A stretch of DNA of 64,000 nt from Pseudomonas fluorescens (GTDB lineage Bacteria; Pseudomonadota; Gammaproteobacteria; Pseudomonadales; Pseudomonadaceae). Where the stretch lies: the NCBI RefSeq assembly GCF_000968015.1, contig NZ_LACH01000002.1:134840-198839 (forward strand), read 5' to 3'. Below the pieces are notes generated by a model that saw only the letters and a list, made by a program, of their open reading frames with translations, was not told the DNA's origin and searched no databases. How positions within the stretch are numbered: the stretch's first letter is position 1; every line of letters begins with the position of its first letter. Of this stretch, positions 36,308 through 46,163 are shown in pieces. The position numbers were made by a program, and so were the translations under genes.

Positions 36308-37750
36308 ATGTTCGATTTCCACCCCCAGCTCAAGCAGCGCTTCGCTGCCTTGCGCACGGGCGCTGAATTCTTTTCGCTGCGTTATGTGCGCGAATCCGGC
36401 CAGTACCTGTCGGTGCGCAAAAACGTCGCTGAACCTCCCAGCCTGAACCGTGACGAAGGCGCGATGCTGACCGTTCGGGTCAACGGCGTCGAAGCCTACG
36501 CCGCGACCAACGACCTGTCGCAATCCGGCCTGCAAGCCGCGCTGGAGCGAGCCGAGCAGCAAGCCCGCCGACTCAAGCCCCACGCCCTGCTCGACCTGCG
36601 CGAGCAAGCCGTCTCCAGCGACCGCGCCGACTACTTTTCGCCGAACCTGGACCAGCCCTTCCCGTCCCTGAGCGATTGCTACCAACTGCTCGGTGCCGAA
36701 TCCGCGTCCGTGCCCAAGGACGAGCGACTGGTGAACTGGCAGGTGAGCATCGGCATCACTAACGTCGAGCAGATCTACCTCAACAGCGCCGGTGCCGAAC
36801 TGCGCCAGGCCCAGCGTTTCGTCTACCCGAGCGTGGACGTCACCGCCTACGACGGCAATGACAGCCAGACCCGCACCCTGGGCCGCGAAAATTTCGGCCA
36901 ACAAGGCGGCTTTGATGTAATCAGCCGCTGCGGCCTGGTCGGTGCCGGCCCGAAAGTCGCCGATCAGGCGCTGCAATTGCTGCTGGCGCCGAACACCCCG
37001 CAAGGTCCGCGCGACCTGCTGTTGATGCCGGACCAAATGATGCTGCAGATCCACGAATCCATCGGTCACCCGTTGGAGCTGGATCGCATCCTCGGTGACG
37101 AGCGCAATTACGCCGGCACCAGTTTCGTCAAGGCAGAAGACTTCGGCAGCCTGCAATACGGCTCCAAACTGCTGAACGTGACCTTCGACCCGGACATTCC
37201 CGAACAACTCGCCAGCTACGGGCATGACGACGACGGCACCGCCGCGAGCAAACAGTTTCTGATCAAAGAAGGTTTGCTGCTGCGTCCACTGGGCGGCGCG
37301 CTGTCGCAATTCCGTGCCGGCATGGAAGGCGTCGCTAACAGCCGCGCCTGTGGCTGGAACCGTCCGCCTATCGATCGCATGGCCAACCTGAACATCGAGC
37401 CCGGCGATCAACCGCTGGAGCAACTGATTGGCAACATCGAACACGGCATCATGATGTCGACCAATCGCTCGTGGTCCATCGACGATGCGCGCAATAAATT
37501 CCAGTTCGGTTGCGAATGGGCTCAGTTGATCGAAAACGGCGAACTCAAAGGCGTGGTGAAGAACCCCAACTACCGGGCGATTTCCGCGCAGTTCTGGAAA
37601 AGCCTCAGCGCCGTCGGCGATGCCAGCACCGTCAAGGTCCTGGGCACGCCGAACTGCGGCAAGGGCGAACCGAACCAGGTGATCCGTGTCGGCCATGCCT
37701 CGCCGGCCTGCGTGTTCAGCAACGTTGATGTGTTTGGGGGGGATGCCTGA
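36308..37750 (+). CDS. TldD-like metalloprotease subunit
   Basis: 480-residue TldD/PmbA-family protein. The zinc motif HESIGH (H249, E250, H254; the TldD HExxxH type) is present in QIHESIGHPLELDRILG, and the RACGWNRPPIDRMANLNIEP segment is conserved. It ends at a TGATG overlap with the next gene, the catalytic-noncatalytic pair seen in TldD/TldE. This pair differs from the canonical tldD and pmbA of pseudomonads, which lie apart. Its substrate is unknown; known family members trim modified peptides such as microcin B17 or PQQ-like precursors. AAGGAGG before ATG. Confidence 0.85.
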   Translation: MFDFHPQLKQRFAALRTGAEFFSLRYVRESGQYLSVRKNVAEPPSLNRDEGAMLTVRVNGVEAYAATNDLSQSGLQAALERAEQQARRLKPHALLDLREQAVSSDRADYFSPNLDQPFPSLSDCYQLLGAESASVPKDERLVNWQVSIGITNVEQIYLNSAGAELRQAQRFVYPSVDVTAYDGNDSQTRTLGRENFGQQGGFDVISRCGLVGAGPKVADQALQLLLAPNTPQGPRDLLLMPDQMMLQIHESIGHPLELDRILGDERNYAGTSFVKAEDFGSLQYGSKLLNVTFDPDIPEQLASYGHDDDGTAASKQFLIKEGLLLRPLGGALSQFRAGMEGVANSRACGWNRPPIDRMANLNIEPGDQPLEQLIGNIEHGIMMSTNRSWSIDDARNKFQFGCEWAQLIENGELKGVVKNPNYRAISAQFWKSLSAVGDASTVKVLGTPNCGKGEPNQVIRVGHASPACVFSNVDVFGGDA

Positions 37751-39087
37751 TGAGTACTTCAAAAAGTCAGGTCGATGCGTTCAAGGCCTTGGTCAATTGG
37801 CTGCGCGACGCGATTCGAGAGCCGGAACAGTTCACCCTCAGTTACGCCGCGGAGTCGTCGGCCTTCGTGCGTTTCAACCACGCCAAGGTTCGTCAGGCCG
37901 GTCAGGTGCAGCAGGCGAGCGTCGGTTTCAAACTGATCAACGACGGCCGGCATGCCGACCTGAACATTACCCTTTCCGGTGATGCGGAAGTCGACGTTCA
38001 GCGTCTGGCCGAAGGTCTGCAACAGTTGCGCGAAACCTTGCCGCTGCTGCCGCAGGATCCATACCTGCTGCTCAACCACAACGGCTGGCAGAGCAAGAAC
38101 GTTCAGGCGCATCCGCTACCGGACACCGAGCAGGTGGTCGCTGAAATCACCCTGGCGGCCGAAGGGCTGGATCTGGTCGGCTTCTACGCCGCCGGCCCGA
38201 TCAGTCGAGGCTTCGCCAGTTCTTCGGGCGCGTTCGGCTGGCATCAGGCCAACAGCTTCAACTTCGATTTCAGCCTGTTCCATGACAACGGCCAGGCGGT
38301 GAAAGCCAGTTACGCCGGGCACGACTGGAACAGCGAAGGGTTTGCCAAGCGCTTTGCGCAGGCACGCGAGCAGTTGGCGTTTCTCGGCAGACCGCAACAC
38401 ACCCTCGCGCCGGGTCAGTACCGCGCCTATCTGGCGCCGGCAGCCCTGGGGGAAATCATGGACATGCTGGGCTGGGGCGGTTTCTCGGCGCAGTCGATTG
38501 CCAGCAAAAACAGTCCGCTGCAGAAGCTTTACGCGGGGGACAGTGCGTTCAGCCCGTTGGTGTCGGTCGATGAAAAGGTCAGCGGTTCGTTGAGCCCGGC
38601 ATTCTCCGGCGAAGGTTATCCGCGCAGCGATCTTGGGTTGATCGTCGACGGTAAGGCCGGCGCTCAGATGGTCAGTTCGCGCAGTGCGGCCGAGTACGGC
38701 CTGACCGCCAACGGCGCCAGCGGCGGTGAAATGCCAAGCGCAGTGAACATGGCCGCCGGCACGTTGCCTGACGCAGAGATTCTCAAGCAACTGGGCACTG
38801 GCTTGTACATCAGCAACCTCTGGTACCTGAACTACTCGGATCAGCCGGCGGCACGCCTGACCGGCATGACGCGGTTTGCGACCTTCTGGGTCGAGAACGG
38901 CGAGATTCAGGCGCCGGTGAGCACCATGCGGTTTGATGACAGTGCCTACAGTTTGCTGGGATCGCAGCTGGAGGCGTTGACCGAGGAGCGCGAATTGTTG
39001 CTGTCAGCCAGCACCTACAGCCAACGGGCCACGGCGTCGGCGCTGTTGCCCGGGGCGCTCGTGAGCCGATTGACCCTGACCTTGTAA
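37750..39087 (+). CDS. TldE/PmbA-like partner subunit
   Basis: 445 residues of the TldD/PmbA superfamily without the HExxxH zinc motif (the corresponding place reads APAALGEIMDMLGWGGFS). Such subunits shape the protease barrel with the TldD partner. YISNLWYLNYSDQ and TRFATFWVENGEIQAP near the C-terminus are typical. Start codon overlaps the previous stop, so the two are made together. Substrate unknown. Confidence 0.85.
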   Translation: MSTSKSQVDAFKALVNWLRDAIREPEQFTLSYAAESSAFVRFNHAKVRQAGQVQQASVGFKLINDGRHADLNITLSGDAEVDVQRLAEGLQQLRETLPLLPQDPYLLLNHNGWQSKNVQAHPLPDTEQVVAEITLAAEGLDLVGFYAAGPISRGFASSSGAFGWHQANSFNFDFSLFHDNGQAVKASYAGHDWNSEGFAKRFAQAREQLAFLGRPQHTLAPGQYRAYLAPAALGEIMDMLGWGGFSAQSIASKNSPLQKLYAGDSAFSPLVSVDEKVSGSLSPAFSGEGYPRSDLGLIVDGKAGAQMVSSRSAAEYGLTANGASGGEMPSAVNMAAGTLPDAEILKQLGTGLYISNLWYLNYSDQPAARLTGMTRFATFWVENGEIQAPVSTMRFDDSAYSLLGSQLEALTEERELLLSASTYSQRATASALLPGALVSRLTLTL

Positions 39088-39113
39088 ACACAATCCCACG
39101 GTACACAGAAGGC

Positions 39114-39206
39114 CCTGTGAGAGCGGGCTTGCTCGCGAAAGCGATGGCTCCGTCAACATTGATGTTGGATGTGATGACCTCTTCGCGAGCAAGCCCGCTC
39201 CCACAT
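39114..39206. repeat. REP pair (degenerate)
   Basis: GTGAGAGCGGGCTTGCTCGC and TCGCGAGCAAGCCCGCTCCC in inverted order with the CAACATTGATGTT spacer. Confidence 0.8.
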
Positions 39207-39257
39207 GGACCGTGAGACACAGTGATTTTGCGTTAACTTCAACCCACAAGAGGTCTC

Positions 39258-40685
39258 ATGCCCAACCGCCCGCCTCTCGACGCTGTCACCGCCCGTTGGG
39301 TGCCGTGGGTCGTCGCCATCGCTTTCTTCATGCAATCCCTCGACGGGACCATCCTCAACACCGCCCTGCCCGCCATGGCCCGCGACTTGGCCGAAGACCC
39401 ATTGCGCATGCAGGGCGTGATCATCGCCTACATGCTCACCGTCGCCTTGCTGATCCCCGCCTCGGGCTGGATCGCCGACCGTTTCGGTACCAAGAAAATC
39501 TTCTTCAGCGCGATCCTGCTGTTCAGCCTCGGCTCGTTGCTCTGCGCACTGTCGAGCACCCTGAGCATGCTAAATGGCGCGCGGGTGATTCAGGGCCTGG
39601 GCGGTGCGCTGATGTTGCCGGTCGGACGGTTGGTGGTGCTGCGTGCCTACCCGCGCTCGGAGCTGGTGCGGATCATGGGTTTCATCACCATTCCCGGCCT
39701 GCTCGGCCCGTTGATCGGCCCGACCATGGGCGGCTGGATGGTGGAATACCTGACCTGGCACTGGATCTTCCTGATCAACCTGCCGGTCGGCGCTGTCGGT
39801 TGCTACGCCGTGTGGAAATTCATCCCCGACCTGCGCGGCACCGAACGCACCCGCTTCGATAGCCTGGGCTTTTTACTGTTCGGCGCGGCGATGGTGCTGA
39901 TCACCATCGCCATGGAAGGCCTCGGCGAATTGCACCTGCCACACTTGCGCGTGATGTTGCTGCTGTTCGCCGGCATGGCCTGTCTGGCGGCGTACTGGTT
40001 GCGGGCCGGGCACATCGAAAATCCGCTGTTCGCACCGTCGTTGTTCAAGACACGGACGTTTGCCGTGGGCATCCTCGGCAACCTGTTCGCTCGACTGGGC
40101 AGCGGCGCCCTGCCCTTTCTCGTGCCGTTGCTGCTGCAAGTGGCGCTGGGTTACTCGCCGTCCCAGGCCGGAATGAGCATGCTGCCGCTGGCGGCGGCAG
40201 CGATGGTCGCCAAGTCGGTGGCGCGGCCGCTTATCGAGCGTTTGGGCTATCGCATCGTACTGACCGGCAACACCTTGGCACTGGGGCTGATGCTGGCGAG
40301 CATGGGCCTGGTCAGTGAGCAAACGCCGTACTGGCTGCTGTTGGTGATGCTATCGATTCTCGGGGCGATCAACTCGTTGCAGTTCACCGCCATGAACACC
40401 GTAACCCTGATCGACCTCGACGACGCCAGCGCCAGCAGCGGCAATAGCTTGCTGTCGGTGGTCGCGCAATTGTCCCTGAGCCTGGGTGTTGCGTGTGCCG
40501 GTGCGCTACTCGGCGGCTTCACCGCGGAGATCGGCAACGACGGCGTGGACACGGTTCTGGGCGCGTTCCAGCTGACTTTTGTAACCGTCGGGATCATGGC
40601 GATGCTCGCTGCAACTATCTTCTCCCAGCTTTCACCAAAGGATGGCCGACGGATGGTCAGTCGCGAGCACGATATAGAGCACTGA
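39258..40685 (+). CDS. mdtD: MFS drug-efflux transporter, DHA2 (MdtD-like)
   Basis: 475 residues with about fourteen hydrophobic helices. Family cues: SLDGTILNTALPAMARDL (motif D1 of 14-TMS DHA2 exporters), GWIADRFGTKKIFF (motif A) and GLLGPLIGPTMGGWMVEY (motif C, antiporter). Closest by eye to MdtD/YegB. Proton-driven export of unknown compounds. AAGAGG before ATG. Stands alone between two repeats. The symbol is a family label. Confidence 0.82.
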   Translation: MPNRPPLDAVTARWVPWVVAIAFFMQSLDGTILNTALPAMARDLAEDPLRMQGVIIAYMLTVALLIPASGWIADRFGTKKIFFSAILLFSLGSLLCALSSTLSMLNGARVIQGLGGALMLPVGRLVVLRAYPRSELVRIMGFITIPGLLGPLIGPTMGGWMVEYLTWHWIFLINLPVGAVGCYAVWKFIPDLRGTERTRFDSLGFLLFGAAMVLITIAMEGLGELHLPHLRVMLLLFAGMACLAAYWLRAGHIENPLFAPSLFKTRTFAVGILGNLFARLGSGALPFLVPLLLQVALGYSPSQAGMSMLPLAAAAMVAKSVARPLIERLGYRIVLTGNTLALGLMLASMGLVSEQTPYWLLLVMLSILGAINSLQFTAMNTVTLIDLDDASASSGNSLLSVVAQLSLSLGVACAGALLGGFTAEIGNDGVDTVLGAFQLTFVTVGIMAMLAATIFSQLSPKDGRRMVSREHDIEH

Positions 40686-40687
40686 TC

Positions 40688-40791
40688 TGTAGCAGCTGCC
40701 GAGGCACGAGGCTGCGTTGCGTGTCCGCAGGACCGCCCTCGAGGGCCGCTTCGCAGCCCGACGCTGCCTCGTGCCTCGACAGCTGCTACAA
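40688..40791. repeat. Long inverted repeat, 'GTAGCAGCTGCCGAGG' family
   Basis: CTGTAGCAGCTGCCGAGGCA at the left and CGAGGCACGAGGCAGCG (minus strand) at the right, with GCAGGACCGCCCTCGAGGGC inside. Closely related to 34182-34287. Confidence 0.88.
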
Positions 40792-40869
40792 GGTTACTCG
40801 TCCAGAATTTGCAGGTAGAGAGAGCGAGACTGGTACACTGCGCGACATTTTGTTTTGCAGGCCAGTCCC

Positions 40870-42255
40870 GTGACCACCATCGCCACCGCTTTTAATACTT
40901 TGCCGCTGTCCGCTGCCATGCTGGCTAACCTCGACTCCCTCGGTTATGCCCAGATGACGCCGATCCAGGCGCAAAGCTTGCCGGTGATCCTCAAGGGGAT
41001 GGACCTGATCGCCCAGGCCAAGACCGGTAGCGGCAAGACTGCCGCCTTCGGTATCGGCCTGCTGAACCCGATCAATCCGCGCTTCTTCGGTTGCCAGGCG
41101 CTGGTCATCTGCCCGACTCGCGAACTGGCCGACCAGGTCGCCAAGGAAATCCGTCGCCTGGCCCGTTCCGAAGACAACATCAAGGTCCTGACCCTGTGTG
41201 GCGGCGTGTCCTTCGGCCCGCAGATCGGCTCGCTGGAGCACGGCGCGCACATCATCGTCGGCACCCCGGGCCGCATCCAGCAGCATTTGCGCAAAGGTTC
41301 GCTGGTCCTTCATGGCCTGAACACGCTGATCCTCGACGAAGCCGACCGCATGCTCGACATGGGCTTCTACGACTCCATCGAAGAAATCATTGCCCAGACC
41401 CCGGAGCGCCGCCAGACCCTGCTGTTCTCCGCCACCTACCCGACGGGCATCAAGCAACTGGCTGCGAAGTTCATGCGCAACCCGCAGATCGTCAAGGCCG
41501 AGGCGTTCCACGACGACACGCAGATCGAGCAGCGTTTCTACGAGATTTCCCCGGAAGAGCGCATGGACGCCGTGGTCAAAGTCCTCGCGCATCACCGTCC
41601 GGCCTCCTGTGTCGCCTTCTGCTTCACCAAGCAGCAGGTTCAGGAAACCGTTGATCACCTGACCTCCAAAGGCATCTCCGCCGTCGGCCTGCATGGCGAT
41701 CTGGAGCAACGTGACCGTGACCAGGTATTGGCCATGTTCGCCAACCGCAGTACTTCGGTACTGGTCGCCACCGACGTCGCCGCTCGCGGTCTGGACATCG
41801 ATGCGCTGGACATGGTGATCAACGTCGAACTGGCCCGTGATTCGGAAATCCACATCCACCGTGTCGGCCGTACCGGTCGTGCGGGTGAGAAAGGGATCGC
41901 GATCAGCCTGGTCGCACCGTCCGAAGCCCACCGCGCCCAAGCCATCGAGCTACTGCAGAAGTCGCCGTTGAGCTGGGATCAGCTAGACAACCTCAAATCC
42001 CAGGGTGGCACACCGCTGCTGCCGGTGATGAGCACGCTGGTCATCGGCGCTGGCCGTAAAGACAAGGTGCGTCCGGGCGACATTCTTGGCGCACTGACGG
42101 GCGATGCCGGTATTCCGGGCGCTCAGGTCGGCAAGATCGCGATTTTCGACTTCCAGGCCTATGTGGCTGTGGAACGCGGGATCGCCAAGCAAGCCTTGCA
42201 GCGCCTGAACGACGGCAAGATCAAAGGCCGTTCGCTACGCGTTCGTATTTTGTAA
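40870..42255 (+). CDS. dbpA: ATP-dependent RNA helicase DbpA
   Basis: 461-residue DEAD-box helicase for 50S ribosome assembly, stimulated by 23S rRNA hairpin 92. Motifs: Walker A AKTGSGKTAA, TPGRI, DEAD in LILDEADRMLDMG, SAT in LLFSATYP, and HRVGRTGRAG. The C-terminal DbpA RNA-binding domain ends GKIKGRSLRVRIL. GTG start at 40870 (MTTIATAFNTLPLS) is preferred to a TTG fifteen bases earlier from family length. Monocistronic. Confidence 0.93.
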   Translation: MTTIATAFNTLPLSAAMLANLDSLGYAQMTPIQAQSLPVILKGMDLIAQAKTGSGKTAAFGIGLLNPINPRFFGCQALVICPTRELADQVAKEIRRLARSEDNIKVLTLCGGVSFGPQIGSLEHGAHIIVGTPGRIQQHLRKGSLVLHGLNTLILDEADRMLDMGFYDSIEEIIAQTPERRQTLLFSATYPTGIKQLAAKFMRNPQIVKAEAFHDDTQIEQRFYEISPEERMDAVVKVLAHHRPASCVAFCFTKQQVQETVDHLTSKGISAVGLHGDLEQRDRDQVLAMFANRSTSVLVATDVAARGLDIDALDMVINVELARDSEIHIHRVGRTGRAGEKGIAISLVAPSEAHRAQAIELLQKSPLSWDQLDNLKSQGGTPLLPVMSTLVIGAGRKDKVRPGDILGALTGDAGIPGAQVGKIAIFDFQAYVAVERGIAKQALQRLNDGKIKGRSLRVRIL

Positions 42256-42282
42256 GAGATCTTCGCCCCAACGAAGATCCCC

Positions 42283-42372
42283 TGTGGGAGCGAGCTTGCT
42301 CGCGATGGCGCACTGTCAAACAACCTCTATGTTGAATGTGCAGGCCTCATCGCGAGCAAGCTCGCTCCCACA
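42283..42372. repeat. REP pair, nearly identical to 43603-43692
   Basis: 90 bases, inverted GTGGGAGCGAGCTTGCTCGC units around CACTGTCAAACAACCTCTAT and GTTGAATGTGCAGGCC. It matches 43603-43692 at 88 of 90 positions by direct comparison. The two copies flank the flavoprotein gene at 42409. Confidence 0.92.
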
Positions 42373-42408
42373 GTTTGTTTTGTGGTGACACATTAAGAGG
42401 ACACCGTT

Positions 42409-43587
42409 TTGCGCTCTACCGAAGTCGTGATCATTGGCGCTGGCGCCGCAGGTTTGATGTGTGCGCTGACCGCCGCCGGACGCGGGCGCAAGGTGATGTT
42501 GCTCGACCATGCGAACAAGGCCGGCAAGAAAATCCTGATGTCGGGCGGTGGACGCTGTAATTTCACCAACATGTACACCGAACCGAGCAATTTCCTCTCG
42601 CAGAACGAGCACTTCTGCAAATCCGCCCTGGCCCGCTACACCCAGTGGGATTTCATCGGCATGGTCGCCAAACACGGCGTGCCCTACCACGAGAAGAAAC
42701 TCGGCCAGTTGTTCTGCGATAACAAATCCAGCGACATCCTCGACATGCTGCTCAACGAGTGCGATCAGGTCGGCGTCAGCCTGCACCTCGACACCTCGAT
42801 CCAGCACATCGAGAAAATGGAAAGCGGCTACCTACTGCAAACCACCCTCGATCAGATCACCTGCGAATCCCTGGTGATTGCCACTGGCGGTTTGTCGATC
42901 CCGACGCTGGGCGCCACTGGTTTCGGTTATCAGGTGGCCAGGCAGTTCGGTCACGACTTGCTACCGACCCGCGCCGGGCTGGTGCCGTTCACCATCACCG
43001 ATCAGCTCAAGGAGCTTTGCACCGAACTGTCCGGTACGTCGGTGGATTGCCTGGTGAGCTGCAATGAGCAGAGTTTCCGCGAGAACATCCTGTTCACCCA
43101 CCGCGGCCTCAGTGGTCCGGCGATTTTGCAGATTTCTTCGTTCTGGGAATCCGGCGACACGGTGGAGATCAACCTGATGCCGGACCATGACGTGCCGACC
43201 TGGCTGCAACAGCAGCAAGCCGAACGTCCGAACAGCGAGCTGAAAACCCTGTTGGGGGAAATCTTCACCAAGAAGATGGCCAACCTGCTGGCGGACAACT
43301 GGTTCGTCTCCAAACCGATGAAGCAATACACCCACGCAGAAATTGCCGACATCGCCGAAAAACTGGCGAGCTGGAAGGTGGTTCCGGCCGGCACTGAAGG
43401 TTATCGCACCGCTGAAGTGACATTGGGCGGCGTCGATACCAACGAGGTGTCGTCCAAGACCATGGAATCGCTGAAAAGCCCAGGGCTGTATTTCATCGGC
43501 GAAGTGCTCGACGTGACCGGGCATCTGGGTGGTTTCAACTTCCAGTGGGCGTGGGCCTCCGGCTACGCCGCCGCGCAATACGTCTGA
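42409..43587 (+). CDS. BaiN/HI0933-type FAD-dependent oxidoreductase
   Basis: 392-residue flavoprotein with N-terminal VVIIGAGAAGLMCALTAA (FAD Rossmann), GKKILMSGGGRCNFTN and C-terminal GGFNFQWAWASGYAAAQY, all signatures of the YhiN/HI0933/BaiN family. Reaction unknown; family members reduce steroid-like enones or act as disulfide-type oxidoreductases. TTG start at 42409 with AAGAGGA upstream; no suitable ATG follows. It stands alone between two near-identical REP pairs. Confidence 0.85.
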   Translation: MRSTEVVIIGAGAAGLMCALTAAGRGRKVMLLDHANKAGKKILMSGGGRCNFTNMYTEPSNFLSQNEHFCKSALARYTQWDFIGMVAKHGVPYHEKKLGQLFCDNKSSDILDMLLNECDQVGVSLHLDTSIQHIEKMESGYLLQTTLDQITCESLVIATGGLSIPTLGATGFGYQVARQFGHDLLPTRAGLVPFTITDQLKELCTELSGTSVDCLVSCNEQSFRENILFTHRGLSGPAILQISSFWESGDTVEINLMPDHDVPTWLQQQQAERPNSELKTLLGEIFTKKMANLLADNWFVSKPMKQYTHAEIADIAEKLASWKVVPAGTEGYRTAEVTLGGVDTNEVSSKTMESLKSPGLYFIGEVLDVTGHLGGFNFQWAWASGYAAAQYV

Positions 43588-43602
43588 CAAACACAAATCA
43601 AA

Positions 43603-43692
43603 TGTGGGAGCGAGCTTGCTCGCGATGGCGGACTGTCAAACAACATCTATGTTGAATGTGCAGGCCTCATCGCGAGCAAGCTCGCTCCCACA
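43603..43692. repeat. REP pair, nearly identical to 42283-42372
   Basis: Second copy of the 90-base element, 1320 bases downstream of the first with two substitutions. Lies between the flavoprotein gene and yccS. Confidence 0.92.
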
Positions 43693-43808
43693 TTGACCGC
43701 ATGTGATATCAAGGAACAGATTTTGCTGTCAGATGTGATCGGCGCCATTGCGTCGGCGTCATTACTGGCTCAATTTAGCGTCATTGCCTCGGAAGGCCCT
43801 CGCACTTC

Positions 43809-45992
43809 ATGTCATCGACCCCCTTTAGTCAGTCTCTGCGTCGCCTCTGGGCGCTGGATAAATTCAGCTACAGCGTGCGGGTGTTCATCGCCCTGACCGG
43901 CAGCATGGCGCTGTGTTGGTACAAGGATGAAATGGGCCTGCTGATCCCGCTGTTCCTCGGGATCATCGCCAGCGCCCTGGCCGAGACTGACGACAGTTGG
44001 CAAGGCCGCCTTAACGCACTGGCCGTGACGCTGGTGTGTTTCAGCGTCGCCGCCCTCTCCGTCGAACTGCTCTTCCCCTATCCCGTCGTTTTTGTCATCG
44101 CCCTGGCCCTGGCCAGTTTCGGCCTGACCATGCTCGGCGCCTTGGGTGAACGCTATGGCGCGATTGCCTCCGCGACGTTGATTCTGTCGGTCTACACCAT
44201 GATCGGCGTCGACCAACGCGGCGGCGCGGTCACCGATTTCTGGCACGAGCCGGTGCTGCTGGTGGCCGGTGCGGCCTGGTACGGTTTGCTCTCGGTGCTG
44301 TGGCAGGCGATGTTTTCCAATCAGCCAGTGCAGCAAAGCCTGGCGCGATTGTTCCGTGAACTGGGTTTTTACCTGAAGCTGAAATCGTCGCTGTTCGAGC
44401 CGATCCGACAGATGGATGTGGAAGCGCGTCGACTGGAACTGGCGCAGCAAAACGGCCGAGTCGTGGCCGCACTGAACGCCGCCAAGGAAATCATCCTGCA
44501 CCGGGTCGGCAACGGTCGGCCGGGCTCGAAACTCAGCCGTTACCTGAAGCTGTACTTCCTCGCTCAGGACATCCACGAGCGCGCCAGTTCCTCGCACTAC
44601 CCTTACAACGCCCTCGCCGATGCCTTCTTTCACAGCGACGTGATGTTCCGCTGTCAGCGCCTGCTGCGTCAGCAAGGCAAGGCCTGCCGGGCGCTGGCCG
44701 AGTCGATCCAGATGCGCCAGCCGTTCATCTATGACGCCAGCTTCGCCGAAGCCCTGAGCGACCTGCACGCCTCCCTCGAACACCTGCGCATTCAAAGCAA
44801 CCCGGCGTGGCGCGGACTGTTGCGGTCGTTGCGGGCACTGGCGGCCAACCTCGGCACGCTCGATCGCTTGCTCAGCGATGCCAGCAATCCCGACGCCCTG
44901 GCCGACGCCACCGACAGCAGCCTGCTCGACCGTTCGCCGCGTAACCTCAAGGATGTGTGGATTCGGTTACGCACGCAGCTGACACCGACGTCATTGCTGT
45001 TCCGTCACGCACTGCGTTTGCCCCTGGCCTTGAGCATCGGCTACGGGATGGTGCATTTGATCCACCCGTCTCAGGGTTACTGGATCATCCTCACCACGTT
45101 GTTTGTCTGCCAGCCAAACTACGGCGCCACCCGCCGCAAACTCGGCCAGCGAATCATCGGCACTGCCATTGGCCTGACCGTGGCCTGGGCGTTGTTCGAT
45201 CTGTTTCCAAATCCCTTGGTCCAGTCGTGCTTTGCGATCGCCGCCGGGGTGGTGTTCTTTATCAACCGCACCACCCGCTACACCTTGGCGACGGCTGCGA
45301 TCACCTTGATGGTGCTGTTCTGCTTCAACCAGGTCGGGGATGGTTACGGGCTGTTCCTGCCGCGATTGTTCGATACCTTGCTCGGCAGCCTGATCGCCGG
45401 GCTGGCGGTGTTCCTGTTCCTGCCGGACTGGCAGGGTCGACGTCTGAACAAAGTGCTGGCCAACACCCTGACGTGCAACAGCATTTACCTGCGTCAGATC
45501 ATGCAGCAATACGCCGCCGGCAAAAGCGACGACCTGGCGTATCGCCTGGCCCGACGCAATGCGCACAACGCTGACGCGGCACTGTCGACGACGCTCGCCA
45601 ACATGCTGATGGAACCGGGGCACTTCCGTAAGGAGGCGGATGTCGGGTTCCGCTTCCTGGTGCTGTCGCACACCTTGCTCAGTTATTTGTCTGGACTGGG
45701 CGCACACCGGGAAACCCAGCTACCGCCCGACATGCGCGAGCATTTGATCGACGGTGCAGGGGTGAGACTGGCCGCCAGCATCGATGAGATTGCCCAAGGC
45801 CTGTCGAGCAAACTGCCGATTGCGATTCAAAGCGATGAGGAAGAGGCACTGGCCAATACACTTGAACAGATGCCGGACGAAATCGATGAAGGCCAACGGC
45901 TGGTGCAGACGCAGTTGGCGTTGATCTGCCGTCAGCTTGGGCCATTGCGGACGTTGGCAGCGCACCTCATCAAGGAAACGAGCGAGGATTGA
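43809..45992 (+). CDS. yccS: YccS/FUSC-family inner membrane protein
   Basis: 727 residues with two clusters of hydrophobic helices (about 25-140 and 395-530) separated by and followed by soluble regions, the FUSC/YccS layout. Starts FSQSLRRLWALDKFSYSVRV; conserved RRKLGQRIIGTAIGLTVAW in the second half. Related proteins include AaeB and fusaric acid resistance components; YccS itself has no proven substrate. Monocistronic. Confidence 0.85.
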   Translation: MSSTPFSQSLRRLWALDKFSYSVRVFIALTGSMALCWYKDEMGLLIPLFLGIIASALAETDDSWQGRLNALAVTLVCFSVAALSVELLFPYPVVFVIALALASFGLTMLGALGERYGAIASATLILSVYTMIGVDQRGGAVTDFWHEPVLLVAGAAWYGLLSVLWQAMFSNQPVQQSLARLFRELGFYLKLKSSLFEPIRQMDVEARRLELAQQNGRVVAALNAAKEIILHRVGNGRPGSKLSRYLKLYFLAQDIHERASSSHYPYNALADAFFHSDVMFRCQRLLRQQGKACRALAESIQMRQPFIYDASFAEALSDLHASLEHLRIQSNPAWRGLLRSLRALAANLGTLDRLLSDASNPDALADATDSSLLDRSPRNLKDVWIRLRTQLTPTSLLFRHALRLPLALSIGYGMVHLIHPSQGYWIILTTLFVCQPNYGATRRKLGQRIIGTAIGLTVAWALFDLFPNPLVQSCFAIAAGVVFFINRTTRYTLATAAITLMVLFCFNQVGDGYGLFLPRLFDTLLGSLIAGLAVFLFLPDWQGRRLNKVLANTLTCNSIYLRQIMQQYAAGKSDDLAYRLARRNAHNADAALSTTLANMLMEPGHFRKEADVGFRFLVLSHTLLSYLSGLGAHRETQLPPDMREHLIDGAGVRLAASIDEIAQGLSSKLPIAIQSDEEEALANTLEQMPDEIDEGQRLVQTQLALICRQLGPLRTLAAHLIKETSED

Positions 45993-46017
45993 GATCTGCG
46001 GTGGCTGGGCCGGCCTC

Positions 46018-46140
46018 ATCGTCGGATCGCCGCCCGGAGCAAGCTCGCTCCCACAGTGGGTCTGCAGTGGGTACAAATTTTGTGTACGACAGAGATCTAA
46101 TGTGGGAGCGAGCTTGCTCCGGGCGGCGATCCGACGAAGG
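46018..46140. repeat. REP pair (GGCGGCGATCCGACGA type)
   Basis: TCGTCGGATCGCCGCCCGGA with AGCAAGCTCGCTCCCACA at the left and the inverse at the right, around a 45-base spacer. Same sub-type as 20351-20461. Confidence 0.88.
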
Positions 46141-46163
46141 GGCCATCAGCCACACCACAAAGC

